The notes under the pieces are model-generated. The model saw only the letters and a program-made list of their open reading frames with translations. It was not told where the DNA came from and did no database searches. Source: Candidatus Woesearchaeota archaeon (GTDB taxonomy: Archaea; Nanobdellota; Nanobdellia; Woesearchaeales; GW2011-AR4). From it: a stretch of 12,968 nt of DNA. This document shows, piece by piece, positions 5,788-11,814 of this stretch. Location: the NCBI GenBank assembly GCA_019323655.1, contig JAHWGX010000040.1:1-12968 (forward strand), in the 5' to 3' direction. Made by a program: the position numbers and the translations under genes. How positions within the stretch are numbered: the stretch's first letter is position 1; each line of letters begins with the position of its first letter.

Positions 5788-6765
5788 ATGGAAAAAATAA
5801 CTATTGTCGGAGCAGGGAGCTGGGGAACAACTTTGGCTGTGTTGGTAGCAGAGAATGGCTATGATGTTAAGTTATGGGCTAGGGAAAAGCCAATAATTGA
5901 TTCCATAACCAGACACAGGGAAAACAGCCAATATCTCCCGGGGATTAAAATACCCGATAATGTTTGTGCTGAGGGTTCTATAGAAAAAGCAGTGTCAAAT
6001 GCAGGCATAATAGTAAATGCGGTGCCAGCACAATTTACCAGAGAAGTAGCCAGACAATACTCCGGGTACATCAACTGCGATGTTATTGTTAATGTGGCAA
6101 AAGGCATAGAGACAGGAACGTACAAGAGAATGTCAGAAGTTCTTAGGGAGGAGCTAGGGGATATTTCAGTAGTGACACTCTCTGGGCCAAACCATTCAGA
6201 GGAGGTAAGAAAAAAACTGCCAACAGCGACAGTTTTAGCCTCCGGGGATACCGAGTGCCTCGAGGGAGTAAAAAAAATGTTTCATACAGAATATTTCAGA
6301 GTTTTTACGCATGGTGATATAATTGGTGTTGAAGTTTGCGGCGCTTTAAAGAACATAGCTGCAATAGCAACCGGAGTATGCGATGGTTTGGGTTATGGGG
6401 ATAATGCAAAAGCGAGCATTATAACTCTGGGGTTGATGGAAATGAGCACCTATGGCAGATTTTTAGGCGCTAAAAGAGCAACTTTTTATGGGCTTGCAGG
6501 AGTGGGGGACTTAGTCGCAACATGCACCAGCAAACACAGCAGAAACAGGTTCGTCGGGGAAAAAATTGCTGAAGGAAAAAACTTTGAAGAAATTAAAAAA
6601 GAAATGAAGGGAATGGTAGCAGAAGGGGTGCGCACAACAGAGGCAGTTTACAATTTCAGCAAAAAGAATAGCCTGTATATGCCCCTCACAAAACAGGCCT
6701 ACGAGGTTCTTTATAAAAACAAAGACTTGAAAGTCGCTATATCGGACTTACTGAAAATAGAATAA
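5788..6765 (+). CDS. gpsA: Glycerol-3-phosphate dehydrogenase [NAD(P)+] GpsA
   Basis: This 325-residue enzyme reduces dihydroxyacetone phosphate to sn-glycerol-3-phosphate, the backbone of bacterial and eukaryotic phospholipids. Archaeal lipids normally use the opposite enantiomer, made by EgsA, which is an unrelated enzyme. The dinucleotide motif GAGSWG is at 8-13. VNVAKGIE carries the conserved K105, SGPNHSEEV follows, and CGALKN contains the catalytic K188. Then come GLGYGDNAKAS and the C-terminal GLAGVGDLVATCTSKHSRN signature. The length matches bacterial GpsA. The gene lies 38 bp after the second PlsC copy in the same direction and is probably the last gene of that operon. It converges with rpS2, separated by only 29 bp. 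The family call is secure. Lipid synthesis as its purpose is supported by the neighbours rather than by the enzyme alone, since G3P can have other fates. Confidence 0.96.
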   Translation: MEKITIVGAGSWGTTLAVLVAENGYDVKLWAREKPIIDSITRHRENSQYLPGIKIPDNVCAEGSIEKAVSNAGIIVNAVPAQFTREVARQYSGYINCDVIVNVAKGIETGTYKRMSEVLREELGDISVVTLSGPNHSEEVRKKLPTATVLASGDTECLEGVKKMFHTEYFRVFTHGDIIGVEVCGALKNIAAIATGVCDGLGYGDNAKASIITLGLMEMSTYGRFLGAKRATFYGLAGVGDLVATCTSKHSRNRFVGEKIAEGKNFEEIKKEMKGMVAEGVRTTEAVYNFSKKNSLYMPLTKQAYEVLYKNKDLKVAISDLLKIE

Positions 6766-6794
6766 ATTCAATAAGCAAGGAATCAAACAAGTGT

Positions 6795-7394
6795 TTATTC
6801 TTCTGTGAAGTCTTCTATTTTTTCCTTGAAATCTTCGCTTTTCTTTAAAGCCCCCTTGTTCCTTAAATACTCCCTTGCAAGTATCCAGAAAAACAAGCCT
6901 AAACTTTTTTTGCCTTTGTTATTCCCTGGAATAACTAAGTCTATATTGTTTGACTGGTTATTTGTGTCGCATAAAGCGACAACAGGGATGCCCATTCTTA
7001 CAGAATCAACAACAGCGTTTCTGTCTGGTCCGGAGTCAACAGCCAGCAGGACTTTAATTTCAATGAAATCCCTTAAGTTAGGGTTTGTCAGGGTCCCGGG
7101 GGGGTATCTCCCGGCAAAAACCTTTGCCCCTGTAACCTCTCCAAACTTTTTTACGGGTTTCCACGCACTCTCCCTTCTGCCGACAACTAAAATATCCCGC
7201 GGCTCATACTGTGCTAAAAATTTTGCCGCTACGCCTATTCTTTCGTCAATTTTCTGCAGGTTTAAGACAGAGAGCCTGTCCGGCCTGGTTTTGTAAATAA
7301 ACTTTTCCATATATTTTGTTTTGAATTTTGTGCCTATATGGATTCCTGATTTCAAGTATTCATCTGTGGGCACTAAAAATTTTTCTTCTGCCAT
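6795..7394 (-). CDS. rps2: Small ribosomal subunit protein uS2
   Basis: This 199-residue protein is the archaeal/eukaryotic (Sa) type of uS2, a 30S subunit protein at the head-body junction. Diagnostic stretches are GIHIGTKFKTKYMEKFIY near the N-terminus, FAGRYPPGTLTNP in the middle, and CDTNNQSNNIDLVIPGNNKG followed by KSLGLFFWILAREYLR. The ATG at 7394 has GAGGT at 7407-7403 with an 8-nt spacing. The gene sits apart from the rpl13-rps9-rpoN cluster usual in archaea; here it lies downstream of ThpR with its own promoter and a leader of about 95-100 nt (see the leader entry). Its stop is 29 bp from the convergent gpsA stop. Nothing is missing compared with the family. Confidence 0.97.
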   Translation of the reverse strand: MAEEKFLVPTDEYLKSGIHIGTKFKTKYMEKFIYKTRPDRLSVLNLQKIDERIGVAAKFLAQYEPRDILVVGRRESAWKPVKKFGEVTGAKVFAGRYPPGTLTNPNLRDFIEIKVLLAVDSGPDRNAVVDSVRMGIPVVALCDTNNQSNNIDLVIPGNNKGKKSLGLFFWILAREYLRNKGALKKSEDFKEKIEDFTEE

Positions 7395-7492
7395 AATAAT
7401 CTACCTCGCTTTAGACAACAGTTCAGAATATGAACTGCATTTTTTATTACCTCATGCAGCACTATGCAAACCGCAGTTTGCACTTTGGTAAT
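7395..7492 (-). promoter_or_regulatory. Structured 5' leader of rpS2 with a small uORF
   Basis: Read on the minus strand, this stretch contains four nested or overlapping inverted repeats. TGCAAAC(7482-7476)/GTTTGCA(7471-7465) is closed by a TGCG loop, a perfect C(UGCG)G UNCG-type tetraloop hairpin. ATTACC(7492-7487)/GGTAAT(7451-7446) encloses it. CTGCAT(7459-7454)/ATGCAG(7440-7435) has a 13-nt loop. CAGTTCA(7437-7431)/TGAACTG(7425-7419) has a 5-nt loop. The third and fourth share bases 7437-7435 and cannot form together. GAGGT 7453-7449 precedes an ATG at 7440 that opens a five-codon ORF. Autoregulation by uS2 or attenuation is an inference. Confidence 0.55.
7423..7440 (-). CDS. Possible five-codon upstream ORF (MQFIF) in the rpS2 leader
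   Basis: The reading frame is ATG CAG TTC ATA TTC TGA. It is preceded by GAGGT at 7453-7449 with 8 nt between, exactly the spacing used by rpS2 itself (GAGGT 7407-7403, ATG 7394). Its stop lies in the hairpin at 7437-7419, and its start codon lies in the CTGCAT/ATGCAG stem. Translation is not proven; a chance ATG in an AT-rich leader is the alternative. Confidence 0.35.
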   Translation of the reverse strand: MQFIF

Positions 7493-7510
7493 ATGCTAAG
7501 GAAAGAAGGG

Positions 7511-7520
7511 TTTATTTAAA
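7511..7520 (-). promoter_or_regulatory. TATA box for rpS2
   Basis: On the minus strand this reads TTTAAATAAA and lies just downstream of the ThpR stop. Transcription would begin around 7493-7488, at the first arm (ATTACC) of the leader structure, giving rpS2 a leader of about 95-100 nt. Confidence 0.5.
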
Positions 7521-7528
7521 AAGGTTTC

Positions 7529-8068
7529 TTAACTCTGTCTGAAGACCTCCAAGTCATCATAAAACGGGCCTTTTGGAGTTAAGGTACTTTTTACTAATTT
7601 GAAACTGTTTATGCTAATTTTTTTGTTTTCAACCCCTATTTTTTTTAGTTTGCTGATAAATTTATCTTTGTCTTCAATATACTTAACACGGGCTAATGTA
7701 ATGTGAGCCTTGAAGTCTTTTTCTTTCTTAAACATCTTTTTTAGGCTCTCATCAATTCTCTTCTGCAACTCTAATACTGGCTCTTCTGGTTTCAATCCAA
7801 CCCATATAACCCTTATATAGCTTTTATTTGGAAAGACCCCTATGCCTTCCAGATAAAGTGAGAAAGGGTTAAATGATATATTTTTTAGCTGTTTTTTTAT
7901 TTCTTCTATACGATCAGGGGTGACATCTCCAAGAAATTTTAGCGTCAAATGAATTTGGCTTTGGTCCACAAATCTTGTTTTATTTAAGGGCAGGTCTATT
8001 TTTTCTTGTATTTGAGCCAGATAGCTTTTCACATCTCCTGGGATTTCAATCGCTATAAATAGCCTCAT
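7529..8068 (-). CDS. thpR: RNA 2',3'-cyclic phosphodiesterase (2'-5' RNA ligase family)
   Basis: This 179-residue protein belongs to the 2H phosphoesterase superfamily, LigT/ThpR branch, which hydrolyses RNA 2',3'-cyclic phosphates and can ligate 2'-5' ends in vitro. Both catalytic motifs are present: H40-L-T42 (QIHLTLKFLGD) and H122-I-T124 (AHITLARV). The N-terminus MRLFIAIEIP is the family signature, and the C-terminus KSTLTPKGPFYDDLEVF is also typical. I choose the ATG at 8068, not the TTG at 8074 in the same frame, because the family starts with MRLFIAI and a TATA-like element (8092-8100) lies about 28 nt upstream, fitting a leaderless mRNA. It sits between the TRAM protein and rpS2, so the three genes form an RNA-related group. 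Confidence 0.94.
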   Translation of the reverse strand: MRLFIAIEIPGDVKSYLAQIQEKIDLPLNKTRFVDQSQIHLTLKFLGDVTPDRIEEIKKQLKNISFNPFSLYLEGIGVFPNKSYIRVIWVGLKPEEPVLELQKRIDESLKKMFKKEKDFKAHITLARVKYIEDKDKFISKLKKIGVENKKISINSFKLVKSTLTPKGPFYDDLEVFRQS

Positions 8069-8089
8069 AAACAAGTATTAGGCGTAAAA

Positions 8090-8130
8090 CTATTTAAAAA
8101 TAACTAAAAATAAAAAAAGAACTATCTCCT
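8090..8130 (-). promoter_or_regulatory. ThpR TATA box and T-rich end of the TRAM transcript
   Basis: On the minus strand, the region after the TRAM stop is T-rich (runs at about 8119-8102), a plausible archaeal oligo-U terminator. It passes into TTTTTAAATAG at about 8100-8090, the TATA-like element for thpR, placed about 28 nt before the ATG at 8068. Confidence 0.45.
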
Positions 8131-8478
8131 TTATTCCTTGCTTTCTTCTTCCCCAAAATCTTCAGTATCTTCTACTGTTTTTTCCTCAGATTCGTCAGCT
8201 GCAGTTTCCGGTTCCTGTTGCTCCTCTGCCGGCACTTCTTCTTTAGAACTGCCCTGGCTTTCGCCAATGACTTCGGCAAAACCGACTTTTCTCAGCACCT
8301 TTGTAACCTTTATTCTCACTTCCTGGCCTTCTTTTGTATTTGGAATAAACAAAACAAAGCCTTCTTTCTTTGCAATACCGTCGCCTTTTTCTCCTACAGC
8401 TTCTACCTTTACATCTAATTCATCTCCAACATTAACTGGAGCGAACTTTGGCCTAAATCTCCTGTCTTGGTTGTACAT
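8131..8478 (-). CDS. Stand-alone TRAM domain protein with acidic tail
   Basis: This 115-residue protein has a short basic N-terminus (RRFRPKF, 6-12), then a TRAM domain at about 14-73 (VNVGDELDVKVEAVGEKGDG, FVLFIPNTKEGQEV and KVLRKVGFAEVIG). TRAM is a small OB-like RNA-binding fold found in TrmA/MiaB enzymes and, alone, in archaea, where such proteins are thought to act as cold-shock-like RNA chaperones. Residues 74-115 are a low-complexity Glu/Asp/Ser tail. I choose the ATG at 8478 because GAGGT lies 8 nt before it; the ATG at 8493 in the same frame overlaps that Shine-Dalgarno sequence. A TATA-like AT stretch lies upstream at about 8551-8567, giving a leader of roughly 50 nt. Most archaeal homologues are shorter and lack the long tail; whether the tail modulates RNA binding is unknown. 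Confidence 0.88.
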   Translation of the reverse strand: MYNQDRRFRPKFAPVNVGDELDVKVEAVGEKGDGIAKKEGFVLFIPNTKEGQEVRIKVTKVLRKVGFAEVIGESQGSSKEEVPAEEQQEPETAADESEEKTVEDTEDFGEEESKE

Positions 8479-8550
8479 ATTTCCTAACCTCATATTTTCT
8501 AAGTCTTCTTTAGGAATTTCCCAAGGAAAACTCAGCCTTTAGAATGAATT

Positions 8551-8567
8551 GGTTATATATAAATATA
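8551..8567 (-). promoter_or_regulatory. TATA-like promoter element for the TRAM gene
   Basis: On the minus strand, an AT-only stretch reading atatatttatatataa follows the SDR stop codon. It would place transcription start near 8530, about 50 nt before the chosen ATG at 8478. Its near-palindromic composition means direction cannot be read from the box itself; orientation is taken from the gene. Confidence 0.45.
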
Positions 8568-8588
8568 TGGTTTTTTTCGGATTACAAC

Positions 8589-9323
8589 TCAGAATGCTAA
8601 GCCACCGTCAACATTTATTACCGCCCCCGTAATATAACGGGCTTTCTCAGACGCCAAGAAGGCAACGGCATTGGCAATATCTTCTGGCTCTGCCTCCTCC
8701 TTTAATGGTATCATGTAATTAATCAGCTTTTTCCTTAGGAAAGGTATATCTTTGGTTATAGTAGTTTTTACAAAACCAGGAGCAACAGCATTCACTGTTA
8801 TTTTCTTTTTTGCAAGCTCTTTTGCCAAGGATTTTGTGAAACCTACAATCCCTGCCTTAGCAGCAGCATAATTACACTGGCCAAAATTGCCGTACTGCCC
8901 GATAATAGAGGAAATGCTTATGATTCTACCTCCAATACCCATTAATGGCAGGACAGCCTTTGTTACGTAAAACACTCCATTGAGATTGGTGTCTATGACA
9001 GCATGCCACTCTTTCAGAGTCATATTTTTTAGTGTTCTATCCCTCACAATTCCGGCATTGTTGACAAGGATATCAACTTTCCCAAATTTCTTTTGTGCAG
9101 CATCAGCCATTTGCTTTGCTTCATCAAAATTGGTCACATCGGCTTTGATAGCTATGCACTCAACACCATATTTTTTTACCTTATCAACAACATTTTCCGG
9201 TTTTTCCTCTATGTTATAGTAATTGATAATAACATTTGCTTGGTTTTTAGCAAGTTCGGTAGCAATAGCCTCTCCAATGCCTCTTGATGCTCCGGTTATT
9301 AGTGCAACTTTTCCTTTTAACAT
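8589..9323 (-). CDS. 3-oxoacyl-(ACP/CoA) reductase, FabG-like short-chain dehydrogenase
   Basis: This 244-residue classical SDR reduces a 3-oxoacyl thioester to the 3-hydroxyacyl form, or an analogous ketone, using NAD(P)H. The cofactor motif TGASRGIG is at 10-17 and NNAG at 88-91. The catalytic tetrad is N113, S139, Y152 and K156, almost the same numbering as E. coli FabG (N110, S138, Y151, K155). The PG motif (VAPGFVKT) and C-terminus (YITGAVINVDGGLAF) are FabG/PhaB-like. I choose the ATG at 9323 because GGTGA lies 5 nt before it, inside the end of the methyltransferase gene; an in-frame GTG at 9332 belongs to that Shine-Dalgarno sequence. One base separates the upstream TAA from this ATG, indicating translational coupling. 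Acetoacetyl-CoA reductase and FabG cannot be told apart by sequence alone. No acyl carrier protein is seen in the window. Confidence 0.9.
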   Translation of the reverse strand: MLKGKVALITGASRGIGEAIATELAKNQANVIINYYNIEEKPENVVDKVKKYGVECIAIKADVTNFDEAKQMADAAQKKFGKVDILVNNAGIVRDRTLKNMTLKEWHAVIDTNLNGVFYVTKAVLPLMGIGGRIISISSIIGQYGNFGQCNYAAAKAGIVGFTKSLAKELAKKKITVNAVAPGFVKTTITKDIPFLRKKLINYMIPLKEEAEPEDIANAVAFLASEKARYITGAVINVDGGLAF

Positions 9324-9324
9324 T

Positions 9325-10308
9325 TTAATCACCCAGCTTTATTGCAGACACATAAAACCATTCCCCCTGATAGCTTGCGTTGTCTGCAAGGGGATTCGAA
9401 GTTTTTAATTCTTTAAAAAGTTTGTGTGCAGCCTCGGTAATTATTGTATCTCGGTCTTTTTCTTCCTCGGGTGTCGGGTTCTTGCCCCCTATTTCCGGTA
9501 AAATGCCGCATTGTAATCTTTTGACCCTTAAAAAGTCTAACCAATCAGCATATTTGATTTTGATAGACTTGCAGTATGCTTCTATACAACCAAATCCGGC
9601 GTCTTTTAAGGCTTTTAGGTAGTCCTTGATAGGTTTGGGGTAAGGAAAAATAAATTTTCTTTGGGCTAACTGGGACTTTATGCGTTTGTTGAGGCCTGCC
9701 CTGTATTTTGCGAACTTTTTGTTCTTACGTATAATTTCGATGGCTATATCATGGACTCTGTATACTGTTGAGTCAATTAGTAACAATCCCTTAGGCCTGC
9801 CTTTTCTGTCTATATTTCCGCTGTTAAAAATAAAACTTCCGTTTGTTTTCAAAGCTTCTGCAATGCCCTTAAAAGTCTCTTTAAGATTAGGTATCAGGTG
9901 AACAGTATTCGCAGAAATTACATGATCTACAGATTTTTCTCCCAGAGTTTCTGACAGAGTTTGGCATCCTTCGCCCTTTTTTTCCAATACAAAGAAATCT
10001 ACGTTGGGGTAGGAACTTAAACTTTCGTATGCCTTGCCCAACCAAGCCGGGGAGTTATCCACCAGCCACAGCTTTATTTTGTCTTTTAGCTTTTCCAGGG
10101 TTCTGATTGCAGATATCCCTGTACCAGCCCCAAAATCTACCACTACGTCTTTTTCTTTTATTTTTTGGCTGATAAGCCTCACCATTTCATTTAAGTTTTC
10201 ATTATAGTAAGATGTGTTAAGAACTGCATTATGATATGATGTGGCTCCTCTGGAAACCGGCTTATCTGGCTTCCATGATGGCTGTAGCATTGTTTTGTTC
10301 ATTAGCAT
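9325..10308 (-). CDS. Class I SAM-dependent methyltransferase
   Basis: This 327-residue protein has a Rossmann-fold methyltransferase core in its first half: motif I VVDFGAGTG at 56-64, the acidic residue D84 after strand 2 (LWLVDNS) that would bind the SAM ribose, and a strand-4 region SVDHVISANTVHLIPN. Then LKTNGSFIFNSGNI marks strand 5. The C-terminal half (about 175-327) is charged and I do not recognise it; it may cap the active site and set specificity. The ATG at 10308 has a TATA-like ctttttaaag (10331-10340) about 27 nt upstream, so the transcript is probably leaderless; a second ATG at 10302 is possible. It is the first gene of a pair with the FabG-like reductase, with one base between them. 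The substrate is unknown; co-expression with a reductase hints at a small molecule or lipid rather than RNA, but weakly. Confidence 0.82.
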   Translation of the reverse strand: MLMNKTMLQPSWKPDKPVSRGATSYHNAVLNTSYYNENLNEMVRLISQKIKEKDVVVDFGAGTGISAIRTLEKLKDKIKLWLVDNSPAWLGKAYESLSSYPNVDFFVLEKKGEGCQTLSETLGEKSVDHVISANTVHLIPNLKETFKGIAEALKTNGSFIFNSGNIDRKGRPKGLLLIDSTVYRVHDIAIEIIRKNKKFAKYRAGLNKRIKSQLAQRKFIFPYPKPIKDYLKALKDAGFGCIEAYCKSIKIKYADWLDFLRVKRLQCGILPEIGGKNPTPEEEKDRDTIITEAAHKLFKELKTSNPLADNASYQGEWFYVSAIKLGD

Positions 10309-10330
10309 ACGCTTAAAGTAAAAATAACAG

Positions 10331-10380
10331 CTTTTTAAAGTTTCTCATTTTTGCCCCAATAAAGCGTTAATTTTATTAAC
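10331..10380. promoter_or_regulatory. Divergent promoter region between methyltransferase and Lpd
   Basis: The 97-bp gap between the two divergent genes contains ctttttaaag at 10331-10340, placed as the minus-strand TATA for the methyltransferase. It also has the perfect inverted repeat GTTAAT-ttt-ATTAAC at 10366-10380, whose AT core is centred about 32 nt before the Lpd ATG at 10406. The latter could be the Lpd TATA box, an operator, or both. Confidence 0.4.
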
Positions 10381-10405
10381 AGCTAAACTATTTAGGCAAA
10401 ATAAA

Positions 10406-11803
10406 ATGCCCAAGGCTATGAAAACTGATGTTGCTGTAGTGGGAGGAGGCCCAGGAGGCTATGTAGCTGCGATAAGATTGGCCCAGCTTAACAAAAAAGT
10501 TATTTTAATTGATAAGGATAAGCTAGGAGGCACATGCTTAAATTATGGCTGCATACCCTCGAAGGCACTTATCTCTGCATCTGGGTTTTTCGACAAAATA
10601 AAAAAATCCTCTGTGATGGGTATCACTGTCGGAAAAGTTGAACTTAACTTTGAAAAGATGCAGCAGTGGAAGGATGGCATAGTTTCCAGGCTTAACAGCG
10701 GGATAGAATTCTTGTGCAAAAAAAATAATGTAACTGTTGTCAAAGGAACAGCTTTTTTTGAAAGCTCTAACAGGGTAAGAATAGCAAATGGGGAAGATGT
10801 GGCCTATATTGATTTTGAGAAAGCAGTAATTGCATCCGGCTCAAAACCAGTTGAATTGCAGAACCTAAAGTTTGACGGGAAAAAAATTATAAGCTCAAAA
10901 GAGGCATTGAGCCTTACTAAAATCCCAGAAAGCTTAGTTATTGTTGGAGGGGGCTATATTGGATTAGAGCTGGGAACACTATATGCAAAACTTGGCAGCA
11001 GGGTTTATGTTGTTGAGATGATGGAGCAGATTCTGCCGGGGTTTGACAAAGGCATTGCGGATATGCTTCAAAAAAATCTGGAGAAACTTAACATTAAAAT
11101 TTATACCAATGCAAAAGCTGAGAAACTTGAAAATAATAAGGTAGTAATAAATTCAAAAGAAGAGGGAAAAATATCAGTTGATGCAGAAAAGATTTTGGTT
11201 GCTGTTGGGAGAAAACCCAACACAAGCGGCATCGGCCTGGAAAAAACAGGAGTGGCCTCGGACACCAAGGGCTTTGTTAAAGTGGATAAGCGCCTGATGA
11301 CAACTGATGAAAACATATATGCAATTGGCGATGTTTCTACCGGCCCCATGCTGGCGCACAAAGCGTCGATGCAGGGCAAGTTTGTTGCCGAGGCAATTGC
11401 AGGCAAAAAGGCAGAATACGAGGCTGTTGTTCCAGCTGTTATTTTTACCGACCCAGAAATTGCCGTTGCAGGCTTAACAGAGGAAGAGGCAAAAAAAGCT
11501 AAAATCAAAGCCAGAACAGGAAGGTTTCCTTTCAGTGCATCAGGCAGGGCAATGACAAAAAATGAGACACAGGGTTTTGTTAAACTAATTGCAGACGATC
11601 AAAACAGGATAATAGGGGCGCAGATTGTTGGGGAGGAGGTATCAGAGCTTATAGGCGAGGCAGTTTTGGTAATAAAGATGAAAGCTAAATTAGAAGACTT
11701 AGCTTCTGCAATACACCCGCACCCTACATTGAGCGAGAGCTTAATGGAAGCAGCAGAAGCAGCGATTGGCAAGGCCATACATATCTTAAATTCGAAGCTG
11801 TGA
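10406..11803 (+). CDS. lpdA: Dihydrolipoamide dehydrogenase (E3)
   Basis: This 465-residue flavoprotein reoxidises dihydrolipoyl groups with NAD+, as the E3 of 2-oxoacid dehydrogenase complexes or the L-protein of glycine cleavage. The FAD motif GGGPGGYVAA is at 13-22. The redox-active disulfide is C44-LNYG-C49 in GGTCLNYGCIPSK. The NAD-binding motif VGGGYIGLELG lies mid-protein, followed by VGRKPNT and the second FAD motif AIGDVSTGPMLAHKA. At the C-terminal interface HPHPTLSE carries the catalytic His-Glu pair (H439, E444). All family features and the full length are present. No E1, E2, lipoyl protein or lipoate-attachment gene is in the window. It is followed 11 bp later by enoyl-CoA hydratase and probably co-transcribed, an unusual partnership. 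A related flavoprotein disulfide reductase is the alternative, but the HPHPT motif favours Lpd. Confidence 0.93.
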   Translation: MPKAMKTDVAVVGGGPGGYVAAIRLAQLNKKVILIDKDKLGGTCLNYGCIPSKALISASGFFDKIKKSSVMGITVGKVELNFEKMQQWKDGIVSRLNSGIEFLCKKNNVTVVKGTAFFESSNRVRIANGEDVAYIDFEKAVIASGSKPVELQNLKFDGKKIISSKEALSLTKIPESLVIVGGGYIGLELGTLYAKLGSRVYVVEMMEQILPGFDKGIADMLQKNLEKLNIKIYTNAKAEKLENNKVVINSKEEGKISVDAEKILVAVGRKPNTSGIGLEKTGVASDTKGFVKVDKRLMTTDENIYAIGDVSTGPMLAHKASMQGKFVAEAIAGKKAEYEAVVPAVIFTDPEIAVAGLTEEEAKKAKIKARTGRFPFSASGRAMTKNETQGFVKLIADDQNRIIGAQIVGEEVSELIGEAVLVIKMKAKLEDLASAIHPHPTLSESLMEAAEAAIGKAIHILNSKL

Positions 11804-11814
11804 GGGTTTTTACA

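Noticed and set aside
3737..6765. Recent bacterial transfer of the lipid cluster as an island
   Set aside because: I see no integrase, transposon, tRNA flank or obvious base-composition shift, so recent transfer is not supported; older transfer cannot be excluded from one window.
6805..7296. A 163-codon open frame on the plus strand antisense to rpS2
   Set aside because: It lies entirely opposite a strongly conserved ribosomal protein gene, has no family motifs, and is explained by the codon composition of the opposite strand.
7395..7528. tRNA gene in the rpS2 upstream region
   Set aside because: There are several stems, but no GGTTCRANTCC T-arm, no anticodon arm geometry and no 7-bp acceptor; the parts fit an mRNA leader better.
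8517..8529. Short inverted repeat TTTCC-CAA-GGAAA near the TRAM transcription start
   Set aside because: A 5-bp stem with a 3-nt loop is too small to distinguish from chance.
8138..8542. A 134-codon Ser-rich open frame opposite the TRAM gene
   Set aside because: Its Ser-rich sequence is the reverse complement of the Glu-rich acidic tail; there is no independent start signal or recognisable domain.
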